Source: CAYGTK01 sp964352775 (GTDB taxonomy: Bacteria > Bacteroidota > Bacteroidia > Chitinophagales > CAIOSU01). Taken from it: a DNA stretch of 13,451 nt. Of this stretch, positions 6,557 to 13,427 are shown piece after piece. Each line of letters starts with the position of its first letter. Position 1 is the stretch's first letter. The notes beneath the pieces were generated by a model that did not search any database, was not told the DNA's origin, and saw nothing but the letters and a program-made list of their open reading frames with translations. The stretch lies in assembly GCA_964352775.1 (NCBI GenBank), contig CAYGTK010000116.1, positions 1-13,451 on the forward strand, written 5' to 3'. The position numbers were made by a program, and so were the translations under genes.

Positions 6557-7398
6557 GTTGGTCTACTGCAATATGGAGTGTAGGTGGTAGCCTCTTGTTT
6601 CTAATCGTAGCTTTCGTTCCACTTGAGCGGGCTTTTCCAGCTAAAAGGGGACAATGCTTTTTCCGGCCAGGCTTCTGGTTAGATATGTGCTTTTTTATAG
6701 GTCAGTATGTGTTATGGGGTACTTTGGTATTTGCTGTTGTCAACTTTTTTGGTGATCAATTGGCAAACCTTTTACCTAAGGTAGTAACCGATACCTTTAG
6801 GCTACAACCCATTTGGTTACAGGTTTTGGAGGTGATATTTTTTAGCGATCTGTGTATTTATTGGGGGCATCGCCTACAGCATCATAACGCCTTCCTGTGG
6901 CGATTCCATAAGGTGCACCATACTGCTGAACATCTTGATTGGTTGGCCGCACATAGAGAGCACCCACTCGATTCTATTTATACAATAGGCCTTATCAATC
7001 TCCCCGCCTTACTCCTTGGTTTTCCCTTCGAACTAATAGCTGGTATTATAGCCTTTAGAGGTATTTGGGCTATTTATATTCACTCCAACGTTCGGTTACC
7101 TATCGGCCCAATAAAGATGCTGATAGGAGCGCCAGAACTACATCATTGGCATCACAGTTTAGAACGCGACGCTGGTAATTACGCTAACATTAGCCCACTA
7201 ATGGATTTGCTTTTTGGCACCTACATTTGCCCAGATAAAGAACCCGATGCGTTGGGAATTAAAGAGAAGTCTCCGCGAACATATTTGGGTTTATTGGTAG
7301 AACCCATCGTTCCAAGTAGTTTATGGAAGTACTTAAGCAAAGCAGAGGAGATTAAGCCAACGGAGTTAGTTAATACAAAAACCGAGCGATCTACCTAA
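6553..7398 (+). CDS. Fatty acid hydroxylase / sterol desaturase family membrane enzyme
   Basis: This 281-residue integral membrane protein has the histidine clusters that hold the di-iron centre of the fatty acid hydroxylase superfamily: HRLQH (106-110), HKVHH (119-123), an added HREH (134-137) and HHWHH (197-201). Hydrophobic segments lie near 7-22, 43-66, 88-103, 141-155 and 160-177. The family uses oxygen and reducing power to hydroxylate or desaturate lipids such as fatty acids, sterols, carotenoids or ether lipids; the substrate cannot be read from sequence. The ATG sits inside the stop of the preceding gene (ATGA at 6553-6556), which implies translational coupling. The C-terminal tail (about 226-281) is polar. 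It overlaps the convergent purM stop by four bases. Confidence 0.9.
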   Translation: MSWSTAIWSVGGSLLFLIVAFVPLERAFPAKRGQCFFRPGFWLDMCFFIGQYVLWGTLVFAVVNFFGDQLANLLPKVVTDTFRLQPIWLQVLEVIFFSDLCIYWGHRLQHHNAFLWRFHKVHHTAEHLDWLAAHREHPLDSIYTIGLINLPALLLGFPFELIAGIIAFRGIWAIYIHSNVRLPIGPIKMLIGAPELHHWHHSLERDAGNYANISPLMDLLFGTYICPDKEPDALGIKEKSPRTYLGLLVEPIVPSSLWKYLSKAEEIKPTELVNTKTERST

Positions 7399-8561
7399 TA
7401 AGTAAACTCCCCATAAGCCGACTTAATAGTCAGCTTCTTGCCTTCGTTCATTCCCTCAACATGACCTACTATTTGAGCATCTATGCCGAAGCTTTGTGAT
7501 ATAGCTATCAACTCTTCAGCCGCCACTTGTGGCACATACAGTTCCATACGGTGGCCCATGTTGAATACCTCGTACATCTCTCTCCAGCTAGTTCCTGATT
7601 CTTGTTGTACCAGTTTGAAAAGGGGAGGAGTAGGTAACAAGTTGTCTTTAATGATATGCACCTTATCGGCAAATTTCAACACCTTGGTTTGTGCACCACC
7701 ACTACAATGTACCATACCATGTATCTGTTTACGGTGCGATCTCAGCATAGCAGCAATTACAGGAGCATAAGTACGAGTGGGCGAAAGCACTAATTTACCA
7801 ATTGGCAACCCAGTTTCTTCTTCAAGGTCGGTCAGTTTTTTGCTGCCAGCGTATACCAAGTTCTCTGGCACATGTGGGTCAAAGCTTTCCGGATACTTTT
7901 CAGCAATGTATTTGCCAAACACATCGTGTCGGGCACTGGTTAAACCATTGCTACCCATGCCGCCGTTGTAGCGATCTTCGTAGCTGGCTTTTCCATAACT
8001 GCTCAAGCCTAGTATTACATCACCTGGTTGTATGTCTATGGCTATAATGTCTTCGCGCTTAGCTCGGGCAAAGGCGGTAAAGCCTACATCTAAAGTGCGT
8101 ACTATATCACCTACATCGGCGGTTTCGCCACCTGCTAGGGTAAGGCCTACGCCTAGGTCGGTTAATTCTTCAATAAGTTCGGCAGTGCCATTTATTAGGT
8201 GGCCTACTACTTCGCCAGGTATCAAGTTCTTGTTTCGCCCAATGGTGCTGCTGAAAATGATATTATCAGTTACGCCCACACATATCAGGTCATCCAAATT
8301 CATCACCAAAGCATCTTGAATGATGCCTTTCCATACGCTGCTGTCTCCCGTCTCTTTCCAGTAGAGATAGGCTAGGCTGGTTTTAGTGCCAGCAGTATCA
8401 GCATGCATGATGTTGCAGTACTCATCAGAGCCTCCAGCAATGTCGGGCAATATTTTACAAAAAGCATTGGGATACAACCCTTTGTCTAAGTGAGCTATCG
8501 CCTTATGAACGTCCTCTTTTTGAGAGCTTACTCCTCGCTGTGCGTATTTCTGATCTTGCAT
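7395..8561 (-). CDS. purM: Phosphoribosylformylglycinamidine cyclo-ligase (AIR synthase)
   Basis: PurM closes the ring of FGAM to make AIR, using ATP, in purine synthesis in the cytoplasm. The 388-residue product is longer than the roughly 345-residue enterobacterial enzyme, which is usual for Bacteroidota. Visible landmarks are the ATP/substrate loops HADTAGTKT (53-61), AGGETADVGD (143-152), SNGLTSARHD (203-212), SPTRTYAPV (260-268) and FNMGHRMELYV (333-343), spanning the N-terminal AIRS and C-terminal AIRS_C halves. I chose the ATG at 8561. The frame extends to a GTG at 8636, but those 25 residues do not resemble the family N-terminus. A -7-like TATCTTTG lies at 8566-8573 on the minus strand, which would start transcription almost at this ATG. 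No other pur gene is beside it. Confidence 0.9.
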   Translation of the reverse strand: MQDQKYAQRGVSSQKEDVHKAIAHLDKGLYPNAFCKILPDIAGGSDEYCNIMHADTAGTKTSLAYLYWKETGDSSVWKGIIQDALVMNLDDLICVGVTDNIIFSSTIGRNKNLIPGEVVGHLINGTAELIEELTDLGVGLTLAGGETADVGDIVRTLDVGFTAFARAKREDIIAIDIQPGDVILGLSSYGKASYEDRYNGGMGSNGLTSARHDVFGKYIAEKYPESFDPHVPENLVYAGSKKLTDLEEETGLPIGKLVLSPTRTYAPVIAAMLRSHRKQIHGMVHCSGGAQTKVLKFADKVHIIKDNLLPTPPLFKLVQQESGTSWREMYEVFNMGHRMELYVPQVAAEELIAISQSFGIDAQIVGHVEGMNEGKKLTIKSAYGEFTY

Positions 8562-8639
8562 AGAGCAAAGATAAATAAATGCTTGCGGCCTTACTGTTAC
8601 TATATTACTAACAACAGGGGAGTAATGGGTACGCACTTA

Positions 8640-8675
8640 AAATAAAAACACCCTCCATACAGCGTATGAAGGGTG
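8640..8675 (-). terminator. Intrinsic terminator after the lipoprotein gene
   Basis: On the minus strand CACCCTTCATAC and GTATGGAGGGTG pair over 12 bp (8664-8675 with 8649-8660, one G-U) around a 3-base loop. A T-rich tail (TTTTTATT, 8641-8648) follows. It lies 40 bases beyond the stop at 8716 and should end the PorE-like / lipoprotein transcript before purM. Confidence 0.8.
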
Positions 8676-8715
8676 CAATAGAATTTATCCTGCTGTAGTG
8701 CAGGTAGTAATTTGC

Positions 8716-9264
8716 TTAGTCTTGGGAGAAAACTACTCTCAAATCACCAGTTGCACTAAAGCTAACGTCATTAAATATCACGTTCTCATTGTACATATCT
8801 ACACGAAGAGTGAAATTCTCACCTGTTAGGTAAGGCTTAAGATTGTCGAATTTAGTATCGAAAGAAACGGTAGTAGTACCATTAACGAACGTAGGTGTGC
8901 TGCCAATAGCTAGGTCAGTTAAACCTGGCGCACCAATGTAGGCAATACCATATAGAAAATCGTCTAGATCTTGATCTGCAGGACCAGTAATATTCAGCGT
9001 AAGGCCGCTCAATTGCACATCTTTAATATCATCTAGTGAGCTTCCACTCGCAGCTAGAAGGTCATCTAATGTATTTTCAAAAGTTTCATCGTAAATAGTC
9101 TTTTCACTATTGAATCCGCCGGCGGTAGCAAAAGTACTTGCCGGAACAATGACGTTAGTAAATGTAAATGGGAATGTTAGCTCTCCGTCTTCTTCAGAAC
9201 AAGAATTGAACAATACGGCACAGCTAATAATTAATGCGAAAAGTGAGATACGTGATAATTGCAT
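8716..9264 (-). CDS. Small beta-rich lipoprotein, possibly surface exposed
   Basis: This 182-residue protein starts with a lipoprotein signal (MQLSRISLFALIISCAVLFNSC, C22). I use the ATG at 9264; the longer frame opens with a GTG at 9306 and would put polar residues before the signal. The lipid Cys is followed by SEEDGE, like the acidic lipoprotein export signal that sends Bacteroidota lipoproteins to the cell surface. The mature part is rich in Thr, Ser, Asp and alternating hydrophobic residues, suggesting a beta sandwich of one domain. It has no recognised family or catalytic motif. It starts 53 bases after the PorE-like gene with no terminator between, so the two are probably one operon. 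Confidence 0.75.
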   Translation of the reverse strand: MQLSRISLFALIISCAVLFNSCSEEDGELTFPFTFTNVIVPASTFATAGGFNSEKTIYDETFENTLDDLLAASGSSLDDIKDVQLSGLTLNITGPADQDLDDFLYGIAYIGAPGLTDLAIGSTPTFVNGTTTVSFDTKFDNLKPYLTGENFTLRVDMYNENVIFNDVSFSATGDLRVVFSQD

Positions 9265-9317
9265 GATGTTTAAATTTTGGCTGAAATTAGTAAAACTACA
9301 CCACACAAGGAAAGAAG

Positions 9318-11369
9318 CTAGGGTTCTTCTTTAGGGTCTACCCGAATACTGTCGGGTTTTATAGACTCTATATTGAATTTTTCTGATAGTATTTTGAAGG
9401 TGGTTCGTCTATTCTCTTGGTATTGCTCTTCGGTACATTCCACGCCATCCACACATTCGTTAACGGGACTGCTTTCGCCATAGCCTTTGGCTTTCAATCG
9501 GCCAATGTTAACCTTGTTAGCTACTAAATAAGTAATAACCGACTGCGCACGAGCTAACGATAATTTCTCATTATACTCTACCGAACCTCTGCTATCCGTA
9601 TGCGACCCTATTTCTACTATAATGTCAGGATTGTCAAGAAGTAGTGTGGCTAAAGTATCTAGCACTATCTCTGATTCTGGGCGAAGGGAGGCTTTATCGT
9701 AATCGTAATAGATATTGTCTAGCACTATTTCTACCTCTTCAAATATCTTATCAAGTATTACCCGCACTTTTACTTTAATGGTCACTTTGCTCAAGTCGCG
9801 CAAGCCTTCGGTACTAAATTCTAGGGTTTTGTTCAGGTAGCCATCTTTATCGGCTTTAAGTCGGTATTTGGTTTCTTTGGCAAGCCGGTGTTCAAATCGG
9901 CCATTCTCATCGCTGATCAACTTAGCTTCCGGCTTTAGGCCAATGGTGTATTTGCGCAAGTCGATGTCCGCATTCTCTACTACTTTAAAGTCTATCACCT
10001 TACTGTTAGGGTCGGTAGGGTCAGCGTATACTTTTTCTAGTACCAGTCCATCTAGTATAAAGATGTTCTCATTACTCAATACAAATTTGTAGATGTCTTC
10101 TTTACCCTGCCCACCGTATCGGCTACTGGTAAAGTAACCCATCTGTCGGGTGGCATCTTCTGGTCCTGTGGGCTTCAGTTTTTCCATTAAAATACCGAAG
10201 TCATCAGCACTACTATTAATAGGTGGTTTCAGGTTCTGTACATTTCTCCAGCCACCTTTTGGTTCAGGTAAGGCTTTAAAAATATCCAATCCACCCATGC
10301 CGCTATGCCCGTCGCTGGCAAAGTAAAGGTTGTTCTCTTCATCTATATAGGGGAAGAGCTCATCTCCTTCGGTATTGATACTGTTGCCCAAACTTACAGG
10401 TTGCGACCAGCCGTTGTATTCTTTCTGAGATATGTAAAGATCGTTACCTCCCAGGCTCTTATTCGGTGGATCGGCAGAGAAGATGAGGTAAGAACCATCT
10501 ATGGCTAACACGGGATGCCCAACATTCACCGTATCTGGAAAGAAGGGGATATGCTGCGGTGCGCTCCATTGGCCGTTCACATTAATAAAGCTGTAGTAAA
10601 TACGGCAATAGTCATCTGCTTTACCTTGCGTTCCGCAGCGGGTAAAATACATCTCCGTAAATCCCTGATTGAACGCTGGCGTGCCTTCGTTCATTCCACT
10701 ATTTATTACTTCTGAGAAGGGTACTACGCCTTGGTAAACCGCCTCGTCTTTTCTGCCGGTAATAAATAGATCACTAAATCGCTCGCCTGTCCAGTCGTAG
10801 GTATCTTCGCCCACAGCATCCAGTCTATCGCTGGTAAAAATGATGTCTTTATTTTGGTAGAATACTGGGGCATATTCGCTGGCCTCGCTATTTACGGTTT
10901 CCATATTCTCTACAGAGAACCCATCGGGTTCGCGAGCCCATTTTTGAGCAAGTTGAGTTCCTTTTATCAGGTCGAAGGCCAGTTGTTTTTTGAAGGGTTC
11001 GTCGCGGGCATATTCTTTGAACTGCTGAATGGCGTTATCGTACTTGCCATTGGCCTTTAGCATTTCGCCAAAGCGGAGTTTTGCCTCTGGCCCATATTTT
11101 AGGCGAACGGCCTCTTGATACCACTTTTCGGCATCTTTTGTTTTACCGGTCAGTCGGTAACTTTCCCCAACCTTAAAGGCTATCTCGGCTTTGCGAAGCG
11201 GTGTTTCGGCAGCTACGTATTCATCCTTATATAAGGTAGTAGCAATAAAGTAGGCCTTTTGCTGAAAGGCTTGGTCGCCCGTTTTTATTTTAGAGCTGGT
11301 AACACAGCCACCCAATAACAGAATTACTGCAACAAAGGGAATAAGAATACGAGACTTGCTGAACATCAT
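9318..11369 (-). CDS. PorE-like lipoprotein: TPR, PD40 propeller, CRD, OmpA domain
   Basis: This 683-residue protein has, in order: a lipoprotein signal ending LLGGC (C22); TPR-like helices (about 29-120, GESYRLTGKTKDAEKWYQEA); a PD40 beta-propeller (about 150-430) with repeats such as IIFTSDR, MYFTRCG, LIFSADPP and LYFASDG; a carboxypeptidase-regulatory-like domain (about 438-525); and an OmpA domain (about 548-663) with GSHTDSRG, LSLARA and NRRTTFKI. D592 and R607 fit the peptidoglycan-binding pair, and two cysteines lie in ECVDGVEC. This order matches PorE of the type IX secretion system, which ties that machine to peptidoglycan. However, Bacteroidota carry several such paralogues and no other T9SS gene is nearby, so PorE itself is not proven. 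I start at the ATG at 11369; the longer frame uses a TTG at 11384. Confidence 0.87.
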   Translation of the reverse strand: MMFSKSRILIPFVAVILLLGGCVTSSKIKTGDQAFQQKAYFIATTLYKDEYVAAETPLRKAEIAFKVGESYRLTGKTKDAEKWYQEAVRLKYGPEAKLRFGEMLKANGKYDNAIQQFKEYARDEPFKKQLAFDLIKGTQLAQKWAREPDGFSVENMETVNSEASEYAPVFYQNKDIIFTSDRLDAVGEDTYDWTGERFSDLFITGRKDEAVYQGVVPFSEVINSGMNEGTPAFNQGFTEMYFTRCGTQGKADDYCRIYYSFINVNGQWSAPQHIPFFPDTVNVGHPVLAIDGSYLIFSADPPNKSLGGNDLYISQKEYNGWSQPVSLGNSINTEGDELFPYIDEENNLYFASDGHSGMGGLDIFKALPEPKGGWRNVQNLKPPINSSADDFGILMEKLKPTGPEDATRQMGYFTSSRYGGQGKEDIYKFVLSNENIFILDGLVLEKVYADPTDPNSKVIDFKVVENADIDLRKYTIGLKPEAKLISDENGRFEHRLAKETKYRLKADKDGYLNKTLEFSTEGLRDLSKVTIKVKVRVILDKIFEEVEIVLDNIYYDYDKASLRPESEIVLDTLATLLLDNPDIIVEIGSHTDSRGSVEYNEKLSLARAQSVITYLVANKVNIGRLKAKGYGESSPVNECVDGVECTEEQYQENRRTTFKILSEKFNIESIKPDSIRVDPKEEP

Positions 11370-11384
11370 TTCTGTTAACGACAA

Positions 11385-11807
11385 AGGCAGTTGTTTAGTT
11401 GTGCTAAAAATAGGAAATGCTATAAGGCCAGTCGTTTATTTTTTGCACAGCCAGTTGGGTATACCAGTTGTTAGTGTTCGCAATATGAGCCCAATATGGC
11501 ACAAATGGTACATTTGCGGTGCACTGCCAAAATTGGACCTAGTGGTAGCAAGGGTTTCAAGCCGTGTTTTGGCGGGTTAGACAAGTTTCAGAACTCACTG
11601 TTTATAGGGTTTACAGCCAATTAAGGGATATGTACATGTATAAGTCGCTGACCTGTTAGCAGTTTTTAGATATCTAAAAACTGAAATGAGGGTAAATGGG
11701 CGTAAAGGCTTTTGTTGTACTGACTTTTGGAAGTTGGTGTTTTGTGGTCATGAGTTCGATCTTTGCGCTAGTGGGGGGAATAATATACACGTCAATAGAC
11801 GTTATGA
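11385..11807. other. 423-base intergenic region with palindromes, no clear gene
   Basis: No frame here shows convincing protein features on either strand. It should hold the promoter of the PorE-like gene on the minus strand; only a weak -7 match (TGCCTTTG at about 11381-11388) is seen. Further right are a perfect 24-base palindrome (11660-11683), a possible plus-strand promoter (TTGG at 11734-11737, 20 bases, GATCTTTG at 11758-11765) and the first of two CGTCAATAGACG dyads. These suggest a control region for the small ORF at 11808 or relics of a lost gene. Confidence 0.4.
11660..11683. repeat. Perfect 24-base palindrome
   Basis: CAGTTTTTAGAT (11660-11671) is followed at once by its exact reverse complement (11672-11683), with no spacer. 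It is too A/T-rich and spacerless to be a good intrinsic terminator and no T-run follows the structure. A dimer-binding operator or a relic of a mobile or recombination site are possible readings; none can be chosen from sequence. Confidence 0.6.
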
Positions 11808-11830
11808 ATGTGCACCCTCGTCAATAGACG
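11790..11830. repeat. Two copies of a 12-base dyad, 29 bases apart
   Basis: CGTCAATAGACG occurs at 11790-11801 and again at 11819-11830. Each is an inverted repeat (CGTC, 4-base AATA centre, GACG), and the flanks extend each symmetry by one or two pairs (ACGTC/GACGT; CTCGTC/GACGAG). The spacing is close to three helical turns, so both would face the same side of DNA. They flank the ATG at 11808, which fits an operator or a leader-RNA hairpin pair. Confidence 0.55.
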
Positions 11831-12056
11831 AGAACGAGTGAGAGTGAACGGCGAGATACTAGCATCGCACTTCGTAGAAGAAATACACGAAATAGCCACC
11901 GACCTAAAAAGCAACACCAGCATCATCCTTGACAATGGCAAACGCATAAGTAAAATAGTAACCGAACTACAAGACAAAACCCAAAAAGCCAAGGCTGGCG
12001 AGCTAGAGTTGGGTGAGGTGGATGAGCATGATTTTAATAGAAGTGATAAGTTGTAA
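11808..12056 (+). CDS. Small ORF resembling a histidine-kinase dimerisation fragment
   Basis: The frame encodes 82 residues from ATG 11808, or fewer if a GTG at 11838 or 11844 is used. The segment FVEEIHEIATDLKSNTSIILDNGKRISKIVTEL resembles the second helix of the dimerisation domain in Bacteroidota sensor kinases, where a pattern like DLKxN...I..HGKRxxxIV is common. The H-box, ATPase domain and sensor parts are absent. It may therefore be the relic of a larger kinase gene, or a stand-alone small helical protein. A second, decayed copy of its C-terminal part lies at 12930-13016. Two CGTCAATAGACG dyads surround its start. The kinase link is inference from pattern only. Confidence 0.4.
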   Translation: MCTLVNRRERVRVNGEILASHFVEEIHEIATDLKSNTSIILDNGKRISKIVTELQDKTQKAKAGELELGEVDEHDFNRSDKL

Positions 12057-12103
12057 GCATTCCAACTACACCAAGGTTAACAAACTCAATTTTCCAAAGC
12101 TAC

Positions 12104-12850
12104 CTATAAGGCACCCGTAAGGTACAGTGCAAGCAGTACTAGCCCAATTACTAAAAGTGTCAGAATGGTCAAAATAACGTACGCCCCCTTGGTAATGTCG
12201 GCAATGGTCTTTTTTATCTCGTTACGGTCGTTTACACGAGGAAACGCCCCCTCGGGAACTTCTTTCCCAATAAATTGGCAGAGCGGTTCCCAACCTTGGG
12301 TAACATCAAATATCAACAACTTTTCAGGCGGCACATGGGCCTTTACCTCTTCTACATACTGCTTATAGTGGGCTACAGCTTCTTCCTTACTCCGTAAGGT
12401 GCCTTTATGGTTGCCTTGCCATATCAACTTATGGCACATATTCCCCATTTTTTTACCAAATGGTGTAAACAGTTCTAGCACCTTGAATTGCCACATACTT
12501 TCAGTAAAGTAAATAGTATCAATAGTGCTTTCATACCATTCTTCAGGCCCCTTGGGGTGTAGCGTTAACAGTACTTTGGCATCGGGATATGCCACCATTA
12601 GTTCTTTATAAACGCAACAAGCGGGGTTGTCTATAGTGGCCTCGTACTTATGGAACACTTCTTCCCAATTATGATCAGATCGTGGTGGTGCATCAGCCAC
12701 TTTATTCCAGAAATCAAGGTGGTTTTTATTCTCCTTGTTATCTATCACTTCAAACATATGATAGCAAGGCATGCCCAATTTATTTAATGCGGTATAGGTT
12801 GACATAGTGCCAGTTCTGCCAAAACCTGCACCAATTAGTTTTAAAGCCAT
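12104..12850 (-). CDS. Sulfotransferase-like P-loop protein with C-terminal membrane helix
   Basis: This 248-residue protein begins with a phosphosulfate-binding loop, GAGFGRTGTMST (7-18), as in the sulfotransferase family that moves sulfate from PAPS to an acceptor. Other family-like stretches are DHNWEEVFHKYEATIDNPACCVYKELM (landmarks within 59-85), AKVLLTLHP...EEWYES (91-108), FDVTQGWEPLCQFIG (181-195) and FPRVNDRNEIKK (203-214). In the strand usually written VRDP, which supplies an Arg for the PAPS 3'-phosphate, this copy has LHPKGP, so H98 replaces the expected Arg; activity may be altered. A hydrophobic helix at about 223-245 ends the protein and would anchor it in the inner membrane with the enzyme in the cytoplasm. 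The acceptor is unknown. It sits alone between two copies of an unrelated small ORF. Confidence 0.82.
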   Translation of the reverse strand: MALKLIGAGFGRTGTMSTYTALNKLGMPCYHMFEVIDNKENKNHLDFWNKVADAPPRSDHNWEEVFHKYEATIDNPACCVYKELMVAYPDAKVLLTLHPKGPEEWYESTIDTIYFTESMWQFKVLELFTPFGKKMGNMCHKLIWQGNHKGTLRSKEEAVAHYKQYVEEVKAHVPPEKLLIFDVTQGWEPLCQFIGKEVPEGAFPRVNDRNEIKKTIADITKGAYVILTILTLLVIGLVLLALYLTGAL

Positions 12851-12929
12851 AGTAAATTAGAGTGTTAGTTGTATCGAAAATTAATAAAAAAACCAGAATA
12901 GCTGTAATGGCTTATTTATCTGCGTCAGT

Positions 12930-13016
12930 AGCAATAAAATTACCGCTCATTAGTAAGAAGAAGTATAAGCGGGTGAGCTAGAGTTGTGGAATGTGGATGA
13001 GTACGATTTTTCTAGA
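12930..13016 (+). pseudogene. Decayed second copy of the 11808-12056 ORF C-terminus
   Basis: The bases at 12970-13016 match 11995-12041 at about 37 of 47 positions in a gap-free hand alignment. Translated in the same frame it reads AGELELWNVDEYDFSR then stop, against AGELELGEVDEHDFNR in the intact ORF. Upstream, NKITAH corresponds to SKIVTEL after a 3-base gap, and a 6-base gap also keeps frame. TAG and TAA codons at 12951, 12954 and 12966 break it. Several changes are silent third-base ones, so the copies diverged while coding before this one decayed. Confidence 0.5.
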
Positions 13017-13040
13017 TAGTCGTAAGTTTCAAGGAGAAAC

Positions 13041-13071
13041 AAAAAAGCGGTATAAGCTCACACTTAACCGC
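13041..13071 (-). terminator. Intrinsic terminator of the 13122-13427 gene
   Basis: On the minus strand GCGGT/ACCGC and TAAG/CTTA stack into a stem with one bulged base (13047-13056 with 13063-13071) and a 6-base loop. Six T follow (13041-13046). It lies about 50 bases after the stop at 13122. Confidence 0.7.
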
Positions 13072-13121
13072 CTTTACTAAAATTCAACAAGGGTTATTAT
13101 TTTCCTATTACTTGCTGATGC

Positions 13122-13427
13122 TTAGTTTTTGAAAACAGCGTAAATCCTGATCTCTGGGTTGCTTTCCAAAAATGGTTTTAATTCTCTAACCACATCATTT
13201 TCAAACAACTTTGTACTTAGGTAAGCCTTTGCTTCTTCTTCCGATGTAAATCCGTGAAGCACTTGTACATCGTCTGTTCTCAAAAGAAGTTCTTTTGATG
13301 TGGCACCAGCTATTTGTTTTAAAAATGGCTCTTTGTATTTGGTGTATACTGCTGCGGCACTCCCTCTGTTTTCATTCTTGATGTTCAAAGTGATTTCTAA
13401 ATAAGCATTTGTTCCTTTCTTTTCCAT
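13122..13427 (-). CDS. Small cytoplasmic protein, dimeric alpha-beta-barrel-like
   Basis: The 101-residue product has no signal or membrane segment. A beta strand (NAYLEITLNI, 7-16), a helix (AAAVYTKYKEPFLKQI), a strand around the phrase KELLLRTDDVQVLHGF (45-60), a helix (SEEEAKAYLSTKLF) and a final strand (EIRIYAVF, 92-99) follow the beta-alpha-beta pattern of the dimeric alpha-beta barrel (ferredoxin-like) fold seen in DUF1330- and monooxygenase-like small proteins. The VQVLHGF...EEEAKAYL stretch is typical of that group. Function is unknown: the fold includes enzymes and stress proteins. The ATG at 13427 is the only reasonable start. A terminator follows at 13041-13071; the promoter is probably beyond the window edge. 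Confidence 0.75.
   Translation of the reverse strand: MEKKGTNAYLEITLNIKNENRGSAAAVYTKYKEPFLKQIAGATSKELLLRTDDVQVLHGFTSEEEAKAYLSTKLFENDVVRELKPFLESNPEIRIYAVFKN

Noticed and set aside
8562..8636. Longer N-terminus for purM from a GTG at 8636
   Set aside because: The added 25 residues do not resemble PurM, and an ATG at 8561 gives the normal family start.
8689..8704. Small hairpin CCTGC / GCAGG after the lipoprotein gene
   Set aside because: Only 5 bp and no T-run; the stronger terminator at 8640-8675 explains transcript ending.
9265..9306. Longer start (GTG 9306) for the small lipoprotein
   Set aside because: It would place polar residues before the lipoprotein signal; the ATG at 9264 gives a normal signal of 22 residues.
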